NCBI RefSeq assembly: GCF_004167675.1
Contig: NZ_SEZQ01000011.1
From: Aliivibrio finisterrensis_A
GTDB lineage: Bacteria; Pseudomonadota; Gammaproteobacteria; Enterobacterales; Vibrionaceae
Strand: one strand, 5' to 3'
DNA length: 64,000 nucleotides
Of the stretch, positions 61,896-64,000 are shown one piece after another. Positions within the stretch are counted from its first letter, which is position 1. Each line of letters begins with the position of its first letter. The notes under the pieces were generated by a model that did not search any database, was not told the DNA's origin, and saw only the letters and a program-made list of their open reading frames with translations. The position numbers and the translations under genes are program-made.

Positions 61896-63347
61896 ATGAG
61901 TACAATAACGGCTACACCGCAACAAAGGTCATGGCTCTGGAACTTTTTTAATAAAGTTGATTCGAGTAACCCGAATAAGAAATTATGTTTAAAAAATAAA
62001 ATTGGATATATGTTCGGTGACATCGGTAATAACATGTCATTTGCTTTATCTTCTACATTTTTCATGGCGTTTTATGTAGATGTTATCGGCGTATCCGCAG
62101 CAGCTGTGGGGGTTTTATTCCTTGTTGCTCGTATCTGGGATGGCTGTAATGATCCAATCATGGGGACAATCTCAGAGCGCGCATACATCAAGAAAAACGA
62201 TCCAAAAGCAGATAAGTATCGACCTTACCTATTAAAAGGGACGTTCATGCTTGCAGCAGCAGCAGTATTAATGTTCTTGGTTCCAGATTCACTAGAATCA
62301 ATGAACGCTAAAATTGCTTGGATGTCAGCTACATACATCATTTGGGGTATGTGCTATACATTCGTTAACATTCCTTATGGGTCACTTGCCTCTTCAATGA
62401 CACAAGATGCGGCAGAGGGTTTAGCACTTTCTAACTTCCGTGTATTTGGTGCGATTTTAGCTGGCACGATCATCAAAACTGCATTACCAATTGCTTTCGT
62501 TATCTTTGCTGACGATATGAAAACGGCGTACCTAGTTGGTGCGGTTGCTTGTAGTATTTTAGGCATCACCTCTCACGCACTAGCGTTCTTGAATACTAAA
62601 GAGAACATCAAACCAGAACCACAACCAATGACCCCGTTTAAAGATCAGATTCGCTCTATCTTTACTAACCGTCTTCTAATCGCAGCAGCAATGGCTGGTC
62701 TTGTTTCACTGACAGCACTTTACGGTATTGGTGGCGTTCTACTGTTCTACATCCGTAGTAACCTAGACAACGCGATGGAAATCCTTGCTTACACAGGTTT
62801 TATTGACTTGACAGTAATGGCATTGATTATGAAATTCAGCCCTAAACTCGTTGATAAGTACGGCAACCGTCTTCTTATCCTATGGTGTTGTGCTGGCTCT
62901 CTAATCTTCTGTACGGCTGGTTACTTCCTAGTATCTACTCCAATGCAATATCTAACGTTCTACTGTATAGAAAAAATATTCAGCATGTTCAGTGTCGGTG
63001 TGATGTGGGCACTAGTTGCTGACTGTATCGAATACAACCATTACAAAACTGGTAAGCGTGAAGCTGGTGTTATCTACTCTGCTTACTCTCTGTCTCGTAA
63101 ACTAGCAGGTGCTCTAGCTGGTCTAGTGGGTGGTATTGGTGTGACTCTAGTAGGTTACAACGCGACTCTAGCAACTCAAACACTTGAAACGCAACAAGGC
63201 TTACACGCTATCGTGTTCTTAATGCCAGCAGTTGCAGCAGGTTTGATGTGGTTAATCTTCAAGTTCATTTGGAACCTAACTCCTGAAAAACGTGAAGAAA
63301 TGGTTAGACACAACCAAGCTATGATGAAATTAGGCGACAAAGGCTAA
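61896..63347 (+). CDS. GPH-family sugar symporter, probable hexuronate/hexuronide transporter
   Basis: 483 aa from ATG 61896, which has a GGAAG box. Twelve membrane helices and the GPH (MelB/UidB) signature are present: KIGYMFGDIGNNMSFAL at the start, ARIWDGCNDPIMGTISER and KYRPYLL. It would take up a uronate or uronic-acid oligosaccharide with a cation. The neighbours (uxuA before, a porin after) define the likely substrate. It is not of the ExuT (MFS anion:cation) type. It probably forms an operon with uxuA (54 nt gap). Confidence 0.87.
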   Translation: MSTITATPQQRSWLWNFFNKVDSSNPNKKLCLKNKIGYMFGDIGNNMSFALSSTFFMAFYVDVIGVSAAAVGVLFLVARIWDGCNDPIMGTISERAYIKKNDPKADKYRPYLLKGTFMLAAAAVLMFLVPDSLESMNAKIAWMSATYIIWGMCYTFVNIPYGSLASSMTQDAAEGLALSNFRVFGAILAGTIIKTALPIAFVIFADDMKTAYLVGAVACSILGITSHALAFLNTKENIKPEPQPMTPFKDQIRSIFTNRLLIAAAMAGLVSLTALYGIGGVLLFYIRSNLDNAMEILAYTGFIDLTVMALIMKFSPKLVDKYGNRLLILWCCAGSLIFCTAGYFLVSTPMQYLTFYCIEKIFSMFSVGVMWALVADCIEYNHYKTGKREAGVIYSAYSLSRKLAGALAGLVGGIGVTLVGYNATLATQTLETQQGLHAIVFLMPAVAAGLMWLIFKFIWNLTPEKREEMVRHNQAMMKLGDKG

Positions 63348-63517
63348 TTTAAATAATCTGGAATAATAAAAACTCAGTAACCAAAATAATTACTAAAACA
63401 ACAATCAAAATAATAATAATACAATAATCGTGACCTGTTTAGCGGTCTAATTTGGCTGCTAAACACTAATTAAAAATAAATCCCTATTAATTAGAAACAA
63501 ACAAAAGGTTAATAAAA

Positions 63518-64000
63518 TTGAAAAGTATAATAGTAAATAAAGGAATATTAGCATCTGCTATTACTCTTATCTTAACAAATAGTGCTATTGCGTCTGAACC
63601 TGTCGGTGAACTTGATCAGTCTTTGACTCTCAAACTACATAATGAATTACGTGTAGCGGATCGCCCTAGTGCATGTGGTGATGGTGATTATGACAGTGAT
63701 GGCAACCCAAATACCACACCAATTGATCGCAACTGTAAATCCGCAGATGTGAAAGCATGGGTACAAGGCGCCATGCTAGATTATGAAACTGAAAATCTAC
63801 TGCCATGGTTAGACGTTCAAGCATACGGTTATACAGTCCAAAAACTGTGGTCGCCATCTAGTGCAACGAGTCGTTTCTACTTAGATGAAAGTAGCGGTAC
63901 TGCTGAATCGTTCTCATTGTTTGGCGGTTCTTTGAACTTCAAACCTACAGATAACGTAGAGCTGAAATTAGGTCGCTTTGGTGTAGATATGGGACACGGT
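63518..64000 (+). CDS. Outer membrane porin, N-terminal part (OprD-like), runs off the window
   Basis: 161 codons from TTG 63518 (behind AAAGG) to the window end, open throughout. A signal peptide (about 1-26, ending in SAIA-SEP) is followed by beta-strand-rich sequence with alternating hydrophobic residues. A stretch typical of OprD-like porins is SFSLFGGSLNFKPTDNVELKLGRFGVDMG. An insert with CGDGDYDSDGNPNTT and a second Cys (CGDGD...RNC) may form a Ca2+-binding or disulfide loop. By position it should admit uronates or their oligomers through the outer membrane. Confidence 0.75.
   Translation, partial: MKSIIVNKGILASAITLILTNSAIASEPVGELDQSLTLKLHNELRVADRPSACGDGDYDSDGNPNTTPIDRNCKSADVKAWVQGAMLDYETENLLPWLDVQAYGYTVQKLWSPSSATSRFYLDESSGTAESFSLFGGSLNFKPTDNVELKLGRFGVDMGHG

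Overview
The window looks like a chromosomal segment of a Vibrionaceae bacterium, most likely Aliivibrio (the A. fischeri/logei group). The basis is the low GC of the core genes (about 38% in a sampled line), vibrio-type genes such as a GlyGly-CTERM trypsin-like protease and a DUF3612 regulator, and several c-di-GMP enzymes. The species call is inference; no 16S or other marker gene is present. The presence of glycerol and uronate catabolism, sulfatases and many regulators would fit the second chromosome, but this cannot be proved here.

Layout. (1) 1-122 (minus) is the 5' end of a probable group II intron, seated directly behind the terminator of a Sel1-repeat gene. (2) 1.5-2.7 kb: a yybP-ykoY Mn2+ riboswitch and a TerC/Alx-type gene. 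(3) 3.4-4.2 kb: tRNA-Ser(TGA), tRNA-Asp(GTC), then two degenerate tRNA-Asp copies and a truncated fourth unit in tandem; the degenerate copies carry a long internal hairpin. (4) 4.3-32.1 kb: mixed housekeeping and regulatory genes. These include diguanylate cyclases, a desaturase behind a FabR-like operator, a serine protease, an acyltransferase, a LysR/alkylsulfatase pair, a two-component system divergent from a DUF5666 lipoprotein, YcbX, an S4 protein, KefF/KefC-like genes, a DUF3612 regulator divergent from a stand-alone malate synthase G-like domain, small regulators, pepT, and a 1385-aa formate dehydrogenase fusion. (5) 32.4-44.1 kb: a complete glycerol/G3P block (glpABC, glpD, glpR, glpK, glpF) with GlpR-like operators, interrupted by an EAL-PAS-GGDEF gene. 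(6) 44.5-49.1 kb: an orphan binding protein, a LysR regulator, a short DUF1254/DUF1214-like protein and a Ser-type arylsulfatase. (7) 49.1-64 kb: a hexuronate locus.

The hexuronate locus reads as one pathway. A porin (63518, running off the window) and a GPH symporter bring in uronates or uronides. UxaC isomerises them, UxuB reduces fructuronate, UxuA dehydrates mannonate, KdgK phosphorylates KDG and Eda cleaves KDPG. A FadR-type GntR regulator lies in the middle, and palindromes of the form ATTGG-N4-CCAAT precede most units. A second, more GC-rich uxuB-uxaC pair with a 3' scrap of eda and ygjV lies between the YhcH-family gene and uxuA, as expected for DNA acquired from another vibrio.

The most unusual items are the hairpin-bearing pseudo-tRNA-Asp array, the malate synthase G alpha/beta domain encoded alone beside a DUF3612 regulator, the xenologous uronate cluster with its eda scar, and the intron placed exactly behind a terminator. 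No CRISPR array, prophage or complete insertion sequence was seen.
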